Positions 44,323-53,590 of a stretch of 64,000 nucleotides of DNA are shown in pieces. A program made the translations under genes and the position numbers. Origin of the DNA: CAYQJL01 sp964612295. GTDB taxonomy: Bacteria > Eisenbacteria > RBG-16-71-46 > CAIMUX01 > WJJG01. The stretch is taken from NCBI GenBank assembly GCA_964612295.1, contig CAZTDY010000005.1, forward strand, positions 1 through 64,000, read 5' to 3'. The notes beneath the pieces are model-generated. The model was not told the DNA's origin, did not search any database, and was given only the letters and a program-made list of their open reading frames with translations. Position 1 is the first letter of the stretch; every line of letters begins with the position of its first letter.

Positions 44323-46413
44323 TTGTACTCGAGGAAGTCACAACGAATCGCCGCTCTGCCGCGGGCTCTGGCAGTCTGGGGGCCGGCGGCGCTGCTCGTT
44401 GTATTTCTGGTCACAACACTGTTCGGCGCGCCGCTCTGGTTGACCCGCTCGGCCGATCCCGATCTCCGGCCGGGCCGCATACGGTACCTGGGTCCGGGAG
44501 AACGTCCCGCCTGGATGGCGACGGCGCACAACTGCCGTTTCTGGGGCCTGGTGGGAGCGGACTACGGCACCAGTCTCCTGCACACGCACTTGATCGACGG
44601 CGGCCTGACAAGCTTCCGCGAGCTGGGCGCTCAGAACATGGACGGCTGGGGCTTCGCCTACTTCGTGCCGGAGAGCTACGATCTGCCCCTCAATCGGCCG
44701 ATCTATCGGCGTGGGGGGCCGCCTTCGGTCGATGACGAGGACTTCCTGTACGCGGTCGACGAGCTCAAGGCGATCGCGCCGCGGGCCATCGTCGGCCACG
44801 TGCGCCAGGGAACGTCCGGCCATTGGGGAGTCCCTGATCCCCATCCGTTCCAGCATGAGGGCAAAGTCTTCGTTCACAACGGGTCGGTTCCCAGCTCGTC
44901 GATCCTGGATCTCCTCGAGGAAGGCAACCCCGACTACCTGGATGACTATCCACCGGACTGGGTGGACGACCACGTCGACTCCGAACTCTACTTTCTCTAC
45001 CTGCTGAAATACCTGCGCGAACATCCCGAGCTCTCCACCGCCGAAGGACTGCGGCAGGGAGTGACCGAGGTGGCCGTCGTGGCCGCGAGCAAGCGTCTGA
45101 ACTTCATCATGACCGAGGGTGATACGCTCTACGCCCTGCGCTATCACAATGTCGACAGCACCGATCCCGTGCGATTCTACCCGACGCTTTCGGTGGGTGA
45201 CCCGCAGGGGTATCCCTACTGGGTCGTGTCGAGTCAGAAGGTGGGGAGCGACCCCAACAACTGGGAAACGATCCCGGAGAAGACCCTCGGCGTGTTCATC
45301 GCGGGCGAGGAGCCGCAGTTTCTTCCGATCGATGGCCATGACACGCCGCTCTTCTCCTTCAAGAGTGTTGAGATCGAGAGCCTGAGCGACGCTGATCAGG
45401 ACGACTGGATGTCCGCTTTCGAGCTGCGGCTTGATCCCGATGTCGAGTGGGGCGCGGCCAGCATCTACTTCCGGGTGCTCTCCACCGGCGATGGGGAACA
45501 CTGGACCCCGCTTCTGGATCCAAGCGGCCGGGTGAGTATCTACGGAGCGGAGGTGGACACCTCGATTCACTACAGCTTCGACGTCGCTCCCGACACCTTG
45601 GAGGCGGACAGCTGGGATCTGAAGATCGAGCTCTTTGACGCTGATAGCCCGTCCGAGCCGGTCCTGGTGGCGACCGCTCCGACCTATCCGGCCCTGGATG
45701 ACGTACGCGTGGAAGGAACGGCGCGCGACACGGTTTCGGATCGTCCCCCCGAATTCGAGGTGTTCTGGGTGGATCGGACGGCCGAGATCGATCAGGACGA
45801 AGATGGCTTCATGAGCGCCTTCACCCTGCGGTGGGATGTCAACTACGGCGAAGAGAGCGACTCGGCCGAGGTCTACATGAAAACACGCGCATTCGACGGC
45901 GGATCCTTCCGCAATCTGGGCGTGAGCGACGTGTATGAGGTGAGGGGCGCACAGAGCGACACGGCATCCTTCACGGTCGTCGTCTCGCCGGACCATCTCT
46001 CGCCGCGCCTGTGGAATCTGGTGCTCGACCTCTATCGGGCGGACAACGACTCACTCTGCGCAACCGTCTACTACTTCCAGTTCGACATCCTGGCGGATGT
46101 GCCCGTGGAGGGTGCGGACGAAGATGCACTCTTTGCCCTCGCCGCCCCGGTTCAGCCCAACCCGGCCCACTCTGACGTTGTGATTCCGCTGCGGTTACCG
46201 GTGGGGGGCGCGGAGGTCACCTTCGAAATCTACGACGGCACCGGACGGGTGGTGTGGCGGACGGCCCCTGAAATCTACGAAGAGGGGGGGGAGGCGCAAC
46301 TCGTGTGGAACCTCACGGATCTGCAGGGACAGCCGGTCGGATCGGGCGCGTACTTCTACAGCGTCGGCATCGGGCAGCGGCACTTCCAGGGCAGTTTCAG
46401 GGTCGTGCGCTAG
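44323..46413 (+). CDS. membrane-anchored class II glutamine amidotransferase-like protein with FlgD-like C-terminus
   Basis: 696 residues from TTG 44323 (site GAGGTG); the open frame extends further upstream but runs over the DUF362 gene. One N-terminal helix (LLVVFLVTTLFGAPLWL) is followed by a YafJ/GATase-4 domain: CRFWGLVG with Cys71, MDGWGFAYF, AIVGHVRQGTSG, HPFQHEGKVFVHNGSV and a C-terminal VVSSQKVG. In normal class II amidotransferases this Cys is residue 2 and becomes the N-terminal nucleophile. Here it is internal, so cleavage before Cys71 would be needed. Two similar beta-sandwich domains (about 345-465 and 475-590; both with DQDDWMSAFELRL-like starts) and a FlgD-type end follow. The extracellular placement is unusual. 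Confidence 0.82.
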   Translation: MYSRKSQRIAALPRALAVWGPAALLVVFLVTTLFGAPLWLTRSADPDLRPGRIRYLGPGERPAWMATAHNCRFWGLVGADYGTSLLHTHLIDGGLTSFRELGAQNMDGWGFAYFVPESYDLPLNRPIYRRGGPPSVDDEDFLYAVDELKAIAPRAIVGHVRQGTSGHWGVPDPHPFQHEGKVFVHNGSVPSSSILDLLEEGNPDYLDDYPPDWVDDHVDSELYFLYLLKYLREHPELSTAEGLRQGVTEVAVVAASKRLNFIMTEGDTLYALRYHNVDSTDPVRFYPTLSVGDPQGYPYWVVSSQKVGSDPNNWETIPEKTLGVFIAGEEPQFLPIDGHDTPLFSFKSVEIESLSDADQDDWMSAFELRLDPDVEWGAASIYFRVLSTGDGEHWTPLLDPSGRVSIYGAEVDTSIHYSFDVAPDTLEADSWDLKIELFDADSPSEPVLVATAPTYPALDDVRVEGTARDTVSDRPPEFEVFWVDRTAEIDQDEDGFMSAFTLRWDVNYGEESDSAEVYMKTRAFDGGSFRNLGVSDVYEVRGAQSDTASFTVVVSPDHLSPRLWNLVLDLYRADNDSLCATVYYFQFDILADVPVEGADEDALFALAAPVQPNPAHSDVVIPLRLPVGGAEVTFEIYDGTGRVVWRTAPEIYEEGGEAQLVWNLTDLQGQPVGSGAYFYSVGIGQRHFQGSFRVVR

Positions 46414-46416
46414 AGG

Positions 46417-47844
46417 CTACTCGTCCCAGTTGAAATCCACGGACTCTTCTTCGGCCTTACCGGCGTCCGGATCGAGGTCCTCCTCCTCGCGCGTCGCGGG
46501 AGCGGTCTCCTCAGTTTCTTCCGGCTCCGGATGCGGGCCGCCGATGTCCCGCTCGGCGATGTAGACCGGTTCGAGCGGATAGCTTTCACCCGGTTTCAGG
46601 ATGTGCGGCGTGATCAGGACGATGATTTCGCTCTTCTGCACATGGAGTTCGGAGCGACCGAACAGACCGCCCACGATCGGGATGTTCATCAGCCCCGGGA
46701 TTCCCTTGCGAACAGTCTCCTCGCGTTCCCGGATGAGTCCTCCGATGAAGATCGTCTCGCCGTCGCGAACTAGGACGTTGCTGGTCACCTGGGTTGTCGT
46801 TTTCGAGGGCAGGCCCTCCTGGACGACACCGTCGGAGAGCTCCGGGTGGATCCGCATCTGCACGAATCCATCGCTCGTGATGAGGGGCGTGATCGAGAGC
46901 TGAGCGCCGGTATCCAAGAACTGAACCGACTCGATCACCGTGTTGTCCACGATCGTGCGCACGGTGAATCCCAGCTGTCCGCCGATCTGGACCATGGCCG
47001 CCATGCCGTCGATCGCCATGACCCGGGGAGAGGCCAGGGTGTTCAGCTCATCGACATCCTCGAGAGCCTCGATGACCGAGGTGAAGTCCCCTTTGCCCCA
47101 GGTGAGGAACATGCCTTCCATCCCGGCGTCGGGATGGTTGGCGAATCCCTGGTCAACGAGTTGGCCGTTGCCGCCCTCCCGTGAGAAGAGGAGTGACCAG
47201 TCGATCCCGACGGTGACATCGCGGGATAGGTGCGCCTCCAGAATCTGCGCTTCGATGAACACCTGCCGGGGGGCCTGGTCCAGGCTCTTGATCATCAGCT
47301 CGAGGCGATCGAGAACGTGGGGAAGATCCTCCACGACCACCGATCGCAGCGGCATGTAGCTGGTGACCTTGCCGATGGGGGAGAGGTATTCCTCAGTCAA
47401 GGTCTTGATCAGATCCGAACTCGCGTACTCGAGCCGGAACGTGCGCATACTGCGACCGACGTCGACGGTCGGATCGCTGTCACCCGCGCTGTGCACGTAG
47501 TAGATGCTGCCCTTGTGGACGACATCGAAGCCGGCCATCACCACGATGGCTCTGAGCGCCTCCTCGAAGGGGACCGCGTGGAGGTCAACGCTGACCGGAC
47601 CGTGGACAACGCCCTCACACACGATGTTGATGTCGCGGGACCGCGAGAGCATGGCGAGGACCTCTTTGACATCGACGTCCTGCACCGAGATGGTGACCGG
47701 AGCATGGACGACCGGCTGCTCGTCGGAGGCCAGCGCACCCCCCACCGCACCGAGGAAGATCAGGAGGAGCCCGATCCCCGCAAGCGCAGCGAGGCGGCGT
47801 ATCCTCCCGCCCATGGGTCTGATGTCAGTTTGGGATCTCATCAT
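46417..47844 (-). CDS. pilQ: type IV pilus secretin
   Basis: 475 residues, short for PilQ because AMIN domains are lacking. Signal peptide, N0/STN-like region (about 45-125: VTISVQDVDVKEVLAMLSR, FEEALRAIVVMAGFDV), N1 domain, then the secretin core (QVFIEAQILEAHLSRD, TLASPRVMAIDG, VRDGETIFIGGLIRE, IPIVGGLFG, EIIVLITPHIL). An acidic Glu/Asp-rich tail of about 35 residues follows. It forms the outer-membrane pore for the pilus. Its ATG overlaps the pilP stop (ATGA). Last gene of the pilus locus. Confidence 0.93.
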   Translation of the reverse strand: MMRSQTDIRPMGGRIRRLAALAGIGLLLIFLGAVGGALASDEQPVVHAPVTISVQDVDVKEVLAMLSRSRDINIVCEGVVHGPVSVDLHAVPFEEALRAIVVMAGFDVVHKGSIYYVHSAGDSDPTVDVGRSMRTFRLEYASSDLIKTLTEEYLSPIGKVTSYMPLRSVVVEDLPHVLDRLELMIKSLDQAPRQVFIEAQILEAHLSRDVTVGIDWSLLFSREGGNGQLVDQGFANHPDAGMEGMFLTWGKGDFTSVIEALEDVDELNTLASPRVMAIDGMAAMVQIGGQLGFTVRTIVDNTVIESVQFLDTGAQLSITPLITSDGFVQMRIHPELSDGVVQEGLPSKTTTQVTSNVLVRDGETIFIGGLIREREETVRKGIPGLMNIPIVGGLFGRSELHVQKSEIIVLITPHILKPGESYPLEPVYIAERDIGGPHPEPEETEETAPATREEEDLDPDAGKAEEESVDFNWDE

Positions 47845-48356
47845 GGACTCCCTTTCATCTCGAGTCGGTGAACATGTCCCTTGCGCACCAGGAGCACGAA
47901 ATCGGATTCGATCTTCACGACGCGGTATCCGGACACGTCCTCGCCTTCGCTGACAATCTGCCCCCCGAGACGGGCCTGACGGTATTCACCGTCGAGTAAG
48001 ATGCCGGTGAGCGCGGGTAGGGGTGGCGGCTTAGGTCTGGCCGGTTTCACAGGCTTGACAACCTTGGGTTTCGGTTTGGGTTTGGGCGCGAAGAGGGATC
48101 GATCCAGCTGAGGACGTCCGTCGAGCGCGGTCTCGGATGAACCCTCCTGGCCACCGTCGGGGCCGGCCTCCATACGCGCGATAAGGGAGCGATAGGCCTC
48201 CGCGGCCTCCGCCACGGGGTCTTTGTAGCCTGCGCGCTCGGGGGTGGTGGGGAAGGCCACCAGAGAGACGAGCACCACAACCACCGAGGCCGCGACGATC
48301 ACCGGCTTCTCCGGCAGCCGGGGCCACCGCCGTTTGGGTGACGAGTTCTCAGGCAT
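47841..48356 (-). CDS. pilP: PilP-like pilus assembly protein
   Basis: 171 residues. One membrane helix (VIVAASVVVVLVSLVAF), a Pro/Lys-rich linker (PKPKPKPKVVKPVKPARPKPPPLP) and a C-terminal small beta domain (LTGILLDGEYRQARLGGQIVSEGEDVSGYRVVKI) that matches PilP/GspC HR domains. PilP is normally a lipoprotein linking PilN-PilO to PilQ; here it has a transmembrane anchor like GspC. Its ATG overlaps the pilO stop (TGATG). Confidence 0.82.
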   Translation of the reverse strand: MPENSSPKRRWPRLPEKPVIVAASVVVVLVSLVAFPTTPERAGYKDPVAEAAEAYRSLIARMEAGPDGGQEGSSETALDGRPQLDRSLFAPKPKPKPKVVKPVKPARPKPPPLPALTGILLDGEYRQARLGGQIVSEGEDVSGYRVVKIESDFVLLVRKGHVHRLEMKGSP

Positions 48357-48901
48357 CACTTTCCCTCCTCGTCGGGGGCGAAGTACAACGCGATGGTGAG
48401 ATCCGCCGCGCTATAGGCCTGTTCGGGCGATCCGACGATGCTCAGCTGCTCCACGCGCGAGAGCTGGTCGGCCTGCTCCAGCGCGATCAGGAAATCGTAG
48501 ATGCCATCGAAGCGGCCGACGATTCTGGCGGTGACGGTCAGACGGCGATAGAGCGGCTGAAGTTCGGGCTCACCCGGCGACAGTCGCTCGACGCGCACCC
48601 CGGTCTGGGCCGCGATATCCCCCAACCATTCCAGGAAGAGATCCAGGTTGACGTTGCGGGGCAGGAGGGCGTGGCTTTTCTCGACATCATGCGAAATGCG
48701 TCCGATCTCGGCGTCGAGCCTGTCCAGGTTGCCTTCGGCGTCCGAGAGAATCTGCACGGCCTCCTGGAACGCCGACAGGTCGCCGCGCGCGGCATAGATC
48801 GGGCGGACCGCATGGTGGATGATCACGAGCGCAAACCCGGTTACGACCACGGCGATTGCGATGCGGCCGAAGGTGTCCAGGCGCCGGGGATCAGTCTTCA
48901 C
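48356..48901 (-). CDS. pilO: PilO inner-membrane alignment protein
   Basis: 181 residues with one N-terminal helix (IAIAVVVTGFALVIIHHAV), a coiled coil (about 45-85) and a ferredoxin-like C-terminal domain (RLTVTARIVGRFDGIYDFLIALEQAD). PilO pairs with PilN in the alignment subcomplex. It overlaps pilN by 11 nt and pilP by one, as expected for a tightly coupled pilMNOP unit. Confidence 0.85.
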   Translation of the reverse strand: MKTDPRRLDTFGRIAIAVVVTGFALVIIHHAVRPIYAARGDLSAFQEAVQILSDAEGNLDRLDAEIGRISHDVEKSHALLPRNVNLDLFLEWLGDIAAQTGVRVERLSPGEPELQPLYRRLTVTARIVGRFDGIYDFLIALEQADQLSRVEQLSIVGSPEQAYSAADLTIALYFAPDEEGK

Positions 48902-49496
48902 TGGGCCCTCCCATCAGCAGGCACTGGAGCTGAAACTCCACTTCGGAAGCCTGCGCCTCTCGCGGTGCAATGTCCCGTGCAGACAGAAGAACCACTGTAT
49001 GGACCCCCTCCGCCCGGGAGAGGCTGCTGATAATCTCCGCCACCTGGGCATGCCCGGGCGCGCGGCCATGGAGGCGCAGGGAAGGTTGCGTTCTTGCTTC
49101 GCCCTTTCCGCTTTGAATCGGCGTGCTACGGGACAGAGACAAATGAGTGAGATAGCTGTCCGGGGTCAGCGCCGATCCAAGAATCTCCAGCACCATCGCA
49201 GCCGGCAGGGGATCGCGAATCGCCCGGACGGCCTCTTGGCGGTGCGTCAGACGATCGCGTTCCTGGATGAGCAGCTGCGCATACTGCAGGCGCTGCTGCA
49301 GGTGAGTGTAACGGCTGCTGACCGCCTCCACCTCGGCATCCCGGCCCGCCGCAACCCGGGCGACTCCCGCATAGAGCAGGGTCAGGACGACCGCGGTCCC
49401 GCCCACGAGGACACTCCAACGACGGATACGGTCTTGCGTCCGCCTGCGCCCCGGTACCTCACTCGGTATGAGATTGATTCTATTCATCAGTCTCAT
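48891..49496 (-). CDS. pilN: PilN inner-membrane alignment protein
   Basis: 201 residues. It starts with the PilN cytoplasmic tail NRINLIPSE, which binds PilM. A membrane helix (SVLVGGTAVVLTLLYAGVA), a coiled coil and a periplasmic ferredoxin-like domain (SLRLHGRAPGHAQVAEIISSL) follow. It overlaps the pilM 3' end by 17 nt. Confidence 0.87.
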   Translation of the reverse strand: MRLMNRINLIPSEVPGRRRTQDRIRRWSVLVGGTAVVLTLLYAGVARVAAGRDAEVEAVSSRYTHLQQRLQYAQLLIQERDRLTHRQEAVRAIRDPLPAAMVLEILGSALTPDSYLTHLSLSRSTPIQSGKGEARTQPSLRLHGRAPGHAQVAEIISSLSRAEGVHTVVLLSARDIAPREAQASEVEFQLQCLLMGGPSED

Positions 49497-50583
49497 CCTC
49501 GGGCCAGAGGGCGCTACACGCCGCGGTGGCGTAGCAGGTCGTCCCTTGGGGGTTGTCCCAGGCCGGGAGCCTGCAGCCCTCGCTCGGACCGCGCACCGGG
49601 ATCCCCAACCTCTCCTCGATCACCTGGCGGAGTTCACCCTGAGAGGCCAACACTCCCACCAATAGGCAAGACGCCGGCGAGCGATGCTGCAAGTAAGAGT
49701 CGCAATAGCTCAGACAACTTGCCGCCTCATGGGCCAGCTCGAGGAAGGGCGAACTCAAGATCGCGCTCAAGGTGTCGTGCAGTGTCTCGCGCCCCTGGGG
49801 GTCCTCCAGCAGCGGGTCCGTGCCCGTTCCACAAGAGGTGAGTTCCGCCAGCAGCCGCCGAGCTTGGGTGTCATCGAGTTCCAGTTCCGCCTGGATGTGA
49901 AGAACGAGACTCTGGAGACTCCAGGGAAGCACGCGTTCGAGAAGGACGAACCCCCCTTGGACCACGGCGATGGAGGTGGCGTTCTCCCCGGAGTTGATGA
50001 CGAGATGTCGCGTATTCGGGTCCCCCTTCACCAGGGGGGCAATCACGCACCCGGGCGTGGTCAGGCGTTCGGTGCGCAGCCCGGTGCTGTCGATTCGTTT
50101 CAGGACCGTCTCGGCCAGGTTACGCGGGGCAGAGAAGATGAGAACCGCGCTGGCCTCATCGCCCGGGCGTTTGACGGAGTCGGGAAGAACACTGTAGTCG
50201 AGAACCGATTCCTCCAGCGGATAGCTGAGGCGTTCTCTCGCGTTCAGAATGACCATGCTCTCGAGGGTGTCACTGCCCCGCGGCGTGAAGCTGACCGGGA
50301 AGATGTCCACGGCGGGGGAGGAGAGCACGCAGATTGCGCGTCCCGTTCCCAGCCCGGCCTGGCGCAACGAGGTGCGCGCTGTCTTGTCGAGGGCGGTCGG
50401 GATCTCATCCCCGGTGGCATGTAGCTCAGTGAACTCGAATCTCCAGCAGCCCTTGTCCTCACCCAGCCATCGCGCGAACTTCAGCGAGTTCTCGCCGGCC
50501 TCGATCCCGACCAGACTCTGGGCCGGACGAGACAGCGAGCGCAGCAACTTCGGCGTGCGCAGCTTAGGAAGAGACATCGACAT
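49480..50583 (-). CDS. pilM: PilM actin-like ATPase
   Basis: 367 residues with the actin/FtsA-like fold of PilM: VGIEAGENSLKFARW (phosphate-1 region), ESMVILNARERLSYPLEESVLDYSVL, VINSGENATSIAVVQGG (phosphate-2) and SCLLVGVLASQGELRQVIEERLGIPV (adenosine region). It binds the PilN tail at the cytoplasmic face. ATG 50583 has GGAGGGCGCA in front; it overlaps the minor pilin gene by 20 nt. The nucleotide motifs diverge from those of well-studied PilM. Confidence 0.85.
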   Translation of the reverse strand: MSMSLPKLRTPKLLRSLSRPAQSLVGIEAGENSLKFARWLGEDKGCWRFEFTELHATGDEIPTALDKTARTSLRQAGLGTGRAICVLSSPAVDIFPVSFTPRGSDTLESMVILNARERLSYPLEESVLDYSVLPDSVKRPGDEASAVLIFSAPRNLAETVLKRIDSTGLRTERLTTPGCVIAPLVKGDPNTRHLVINSGENATSIAVVQGGFVLLERVLPWSLQSLVLHIQAELELDDTQARRLLAELTSCGTGTDPLLEDPQGRETLHDTLSAILSSPFLELAHEAASCLSYCDSYLQHRSPASCLLVGVLASQGELRQVIEERLGIPVRGPSEGCRLPAWDNPQGTTCYATAACSALWPEDETDE

Positions 50584-51175
50584 TGCGCCCTCCCTGAACC
50601 CGAACGGTGGTGAAGGAGCCCATGGGCACCTTCTCATACTGGACGGAGACGGTGATCCTCTTGTGATCGGTAGGCGTGATCGAAAGGAGATCGAAGTTCG
50701 TCGAGTTCACGTAGGTGACCGTCACAGCCCGGGTGTAGCCGCTTGTGTTCATCCCCGTGCCGTCCTTGTGCTGGAGTTCGTAGGCGCCGTCCCAGACGGT
50801 GTAGTCGTCCACGTCGTCGAACTCGCTGCGGTTTTTCTCGAAGATGTCTCCAGGTGTGCCGCCTTTCTCTTCCAGGGGCACGGGCGACCCGCCGGAAGAC
50901 TTGAGAATCTCGACGACTGTCGTCTCCCACTCCCCGTCATCCGGTCCGAGCGTGGTGCTTCCGGTCTGGGGATCGTCGAACGCGGTGGCCGCAACCTCTT
51001 CGAGCAGGGAAATCCCCAGCTCGTGGATGATGCGGGTTGCGTTGGCCTCGGCGTCGGTCTGCAGAATCAGATGCGCGGCGTGCTGCAGCCCCGAAGCGAG
51101 GAACCCGATGATCACGACCGCGGCCATGACCTCGATGAACGTCATCCCCTGGGTGTTCGTCCGTGTGCTTTTCAT
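50564..51175 (-). CDS. minor pilin (PilV-like)
   Basis: 203 residues with a class III/IV-type prepilin leader: short basic tail, then G-MTFIEVMAAVVIIGFLASGLQ with Glu5, cut by PilD before Met. The globular part has no recognisable motif. It is the third of four consecutive minor pilins and overlaps its neighbour (ATGA at 51172-51175), the usual fimT-pilW-pilX-pilV order. Confidence 0.83.
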   Translation of the reverse strand: MKSTRTNTQGMTFIEVMAAVVIIGFLASGLQHAAHLILQTDAEANATRIIHELGISLLEEVAATAFDDPQTGSTTLGPDDGEWETTVVEILKSSGGSPVPLEEKGGTPGDIFEKNRSEFDDVDDYTVWDGAYELQHKDGTGMNTSGYTRAVTVTYVNSTNFDLLSITPTDHKRITVSVQYEKVPMGSFTTVRVQGGRNVDVSS

Positions 51176-52479
51176 TGTTCGATCACCGAGTGGGCGATGA
51201 GCCACAAGCCCGTGTCCTTCACGAGTTCTACGAGGGGCGTGTCGTTGAAGTCGGTGTCGTAGATGATGGTCGTGCCGGGTCCCAGGATATGGGCTTCGCC
51301 GGCCAGAATGGCCCCGGTCATGGTGATCGGCCGGTTCGCGTAGCGCTGCGGTCCCCAGAAGTCGCCCGTGCAGGCGAAGACGCCATCAAGGCTGCTGGTG
51401 ATCTCCATCATTCCCAGGGTGGGGTGCATGACGAGCCAGGATCCCTCCTCGATTCTCATCTCGACGTTTCCGTCGACGAAGAGGGCCGGCCAGCGCGTCG
51501 AATCTGGAGACGTATGATAGAAGTAGGTGGTACCCCCGTGGGGGGTGCAGACGTAGAGCCGGGTGACATTCTTGACCACGAGACATGCCTCGACATACAT
51601 GGCGTGCAGGACGACGTAGCTCCCGTTTCCGTCGATGCTGTAGAGACCCGCTGCCGACGTGCTGCCCCATAGATTGTACGTGGGCGTGAGGGCTTCAGAA
51701 CTAAATGCTCGATCAGCGGGAACCGTCAGCGGTTCGGCCGCGGCGAAGAGCCAGTCGAAGTCGATGGCCGGCAGATAGAGCGAGTCTGCCACAAAGGTCG
51801 TGTCTGTGTCGGAATCGAAGAGGCTGGCCTCGATGCTTCCGTTGGTGGTGGTCGTGATATCGCCGAAGACTTGCGAGACGCCCCAGTCGTTCACATCCCC
51901 GTTCGCCCGCAGGTCCCCGACCAGATTGACGTCTTGGAGGCCGATCGTCGACTGGGAGTAGACCACGTGCGCCAGCGCGTCGTGGGGATAGGGAAGATAG
52001 TCGGCGGTCAGCGTGCGCTGAATCTCGCGGTAGGTGCTGGTGGCGCTGAAGCGTACGGTGTCGGCGTCGGAGGATAGGGCGGAACCCACCAGCTCGATCT
52101 GGCCGTCCGCCGGATCGCTCGCTGCGACGGTGACCTCGGCCTCGCCGAGCGACCTGCTGGTGATCCAATTGCCCGTACCCAAATCAGCTCTCCATGTGTC
52201 GCTGCTGCCGGACATCCAGGCTGCGCACTCGAGGCCGGCCTGGGCGGACCGCAATGCCGCCGCCGCACTCCGTTGTTGAGCGCGATGACGCAGCCCCAAA
52301 CCTCCCTGGTACGCCGTACCCAGAACCAGAATGGTCGCCATCATGGTCACCACCACGGCGGCAAACAGAATGCTCCCGCGCTGTCCCCGGGCATTCCGCG
52401 GCAGAGATGGTCTCGGCCGCGAATCGCTACCGGTTGTACAGCGCGATGAAGCCTTCGCTTCTGGTCGACGTATCGCCAT
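51172..52479 (-). CDS. PilX-like minor pilus protein
   Basis: About 435 residues. The N-terminus RGQRGSILFAAVVVTMMATILVLGTAY resembles PilX: hydrophobic helix after a Gly-containing leader, no Glu5. The remainder is beta-rich and much longer than classical PilX; the central part resembles bactofilin/hedgehog-like sheets (VVLHAMYVEACLVVKNVTRL; LFVDGNVEMRIEEGSWLVM), probably a tip adhesin. The start is uncertain: ATG 52479 overlaps pilW and lacks a strong ribosome site. It could begin nearer the helix. Confidence 0.75.
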   Translation of the reverse strand: MAIRRPEAKASSRCTTGSDSRPRPSLPRNARGQRGSILFAAVVVTMMATILVLGTAYQGGLGLRHRAQQRSAAAALRSAQAGLECAAWMSGSSDTWRADLGTGNWITSRSLGEAEVTVAASDPADGQIELVGSALSSDADTVRFSATSTYREIQRTLTADYLPYPHDALAHVVYSQSTIGLQDVNLVGDLRANGDVNDWGVSQVFGDITTTTNGSIEASLFDSDTDTTFVADSLYLPAIDFDWLFAAAEPLTVPADRAFSSEALTPTYNLWGSTSAAGLYSIDGNGSYVVLHAMYVEACLVVKNVTRLYVCTPHGGTTYFYHTSPDSTRWPALFVDGNVEMRIEEGSWLVMHPTLGMMEITSSLDGVFACTGDFWGPQRYANRPITMTGAILAGEAHILGPGTTIIYDTDFNDTPLVELVKDTGLWLIAHSVIEQ

Positions 52480-53590
52480 CTTTGAGCACCAGTTCATAGC
52501 CCACACCCAACGTGTCGGGCACATCCTCGGTTACGATTGCAGGTTTGGTTCCGATCGTGTACCCCATGACCTTGAAGAGAAGCTCCTCGTATGCGCTGGC
52601 AGATTTCCAGCGCGCCCCCGCATCACCGCTCTCCCGGTAACACATGTAGTTGCTGCTCGGGGCTTCGTCGCAGCCCTTGAGTTTCCCGACCTGGACATCG
52701 CCGGCATAGCTGCTGCCGCCGGATCCGTCCGGCCTCGCCACGAGCCAGTAGGTTTCGCCAGCGACCACCGGTTGATCGACCAAGGTCGTGAGCGAGGTCG
52801 TTTGCCAGGTCCAGGTTTCCTCGATGTCCTCTTTGGGAATCCTCCCGCTGGCCAGCAGCGTACCCGGATAACCGCTCGGACCGTTTCCGAGGTAGACTTC
52901 GAGGATCAGGTCCACCTCTACGGCTGACTTGTCGTTGATCACGAGGATCGAGGCCTCGGAGAATCCATCGAGGTCCGGCGTACCCCAGAACTGCTCCCCG
53001 GCCCAATGGTCGTCTTTGATCTCGCGTTTGTTCTGATCCCAGCCGTCGCAGTCGCCGGATCCGGCCAGAGTCCACATGTCGGCCTCCTCGCACTTCTGAG
53101 CGAGCACGATGGAGGTGTCCGCGACCATCTTCTCGTACGTGCGGGGAATCCCGATGGAGTGTGACGCGACCCAGAAGGTGTCCATGGCCGTGGCGACCAC
53201 CGCCGGAGCCTCGCTAGGCAGGTAGCGCAGAAGCGTGTCGGCGTCGGCGCCGGCCGGGCGGTAGCAAATCGTGTCCTCGTCCGCCGAGATCAGGATGAGG
53301 GTCTTCCCGGTGGTCAGGATCTGACGTGCCTGGCTGACATCCTTGCGGATGAACCCCGTTGCACGCTGCAGCTGCTGATTCAATTGCCGTTCAGCGTAGG
53401 TGTCCTCGGCCAGCGTTGAGAACTGGCTTAACACGAAAACCATCGCCGTCGCCAGCATCGCGGCGATCGATCCGGCGATCAGGATCTCGGTCAGAGTGAA
53501 GCCGGCGCTGGAGCGCCTAAGACCCCTCGGTGACCGTGATGTGTCCTGTTTGGTCGGCCACCGAGACCGACCAGATATTCTCATCCACAT
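52427..53590 (-). CDS. PilW-like minor pilin
   Basis: About 387 residues. Prepilin motif SAG-FTLTEILIAGSIAAMLATAMV with Glu5, then a large globular region with many Cys and Trp residues (CEEADMWTLAGSGDCDGWD) and a jelly-roll-like central insert. The insert would make it longer than standard PilW and may bind a ligand. The start is ambiguous because coding continues into the overlap with the GspH-like gene; ATG 53590 lacks a good ribosome site. Confidence 0.8.
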   Translation of the reverse strand: MWMRISGRSRWPTKQDTSRSPRGLRRSSAGFTLTEILIAGSIAAMLATAMVFVLSQFSTLAEDTYAERQLNQQLQRATGFIRKDVSQARQILTTGKTLILISADEDTICYRPAGADADTLLRYLPSEAPAVVATAMDTFWVASHSIGIPRTYEKMVADTSIVLAQKCEEADMWTLAGSGDCDGWDQNKREIKDDHWAGEQFWGTPDLDGFSEASILVINDKSAVEVDLILEVYLGNGPSGYPGTLLASGRIPKEDIEETWTWQTTSLTTLVDQPVVAGETYWLVARPDGSGGSSYAGDVQVGKLKGCDEAPSSNYMCYRESGDAGARWKSASAYEELLFKVMGYTIGTKPAIVTEDVPDTLGVGYELVLKDGDTSTRSEGFIALYNR

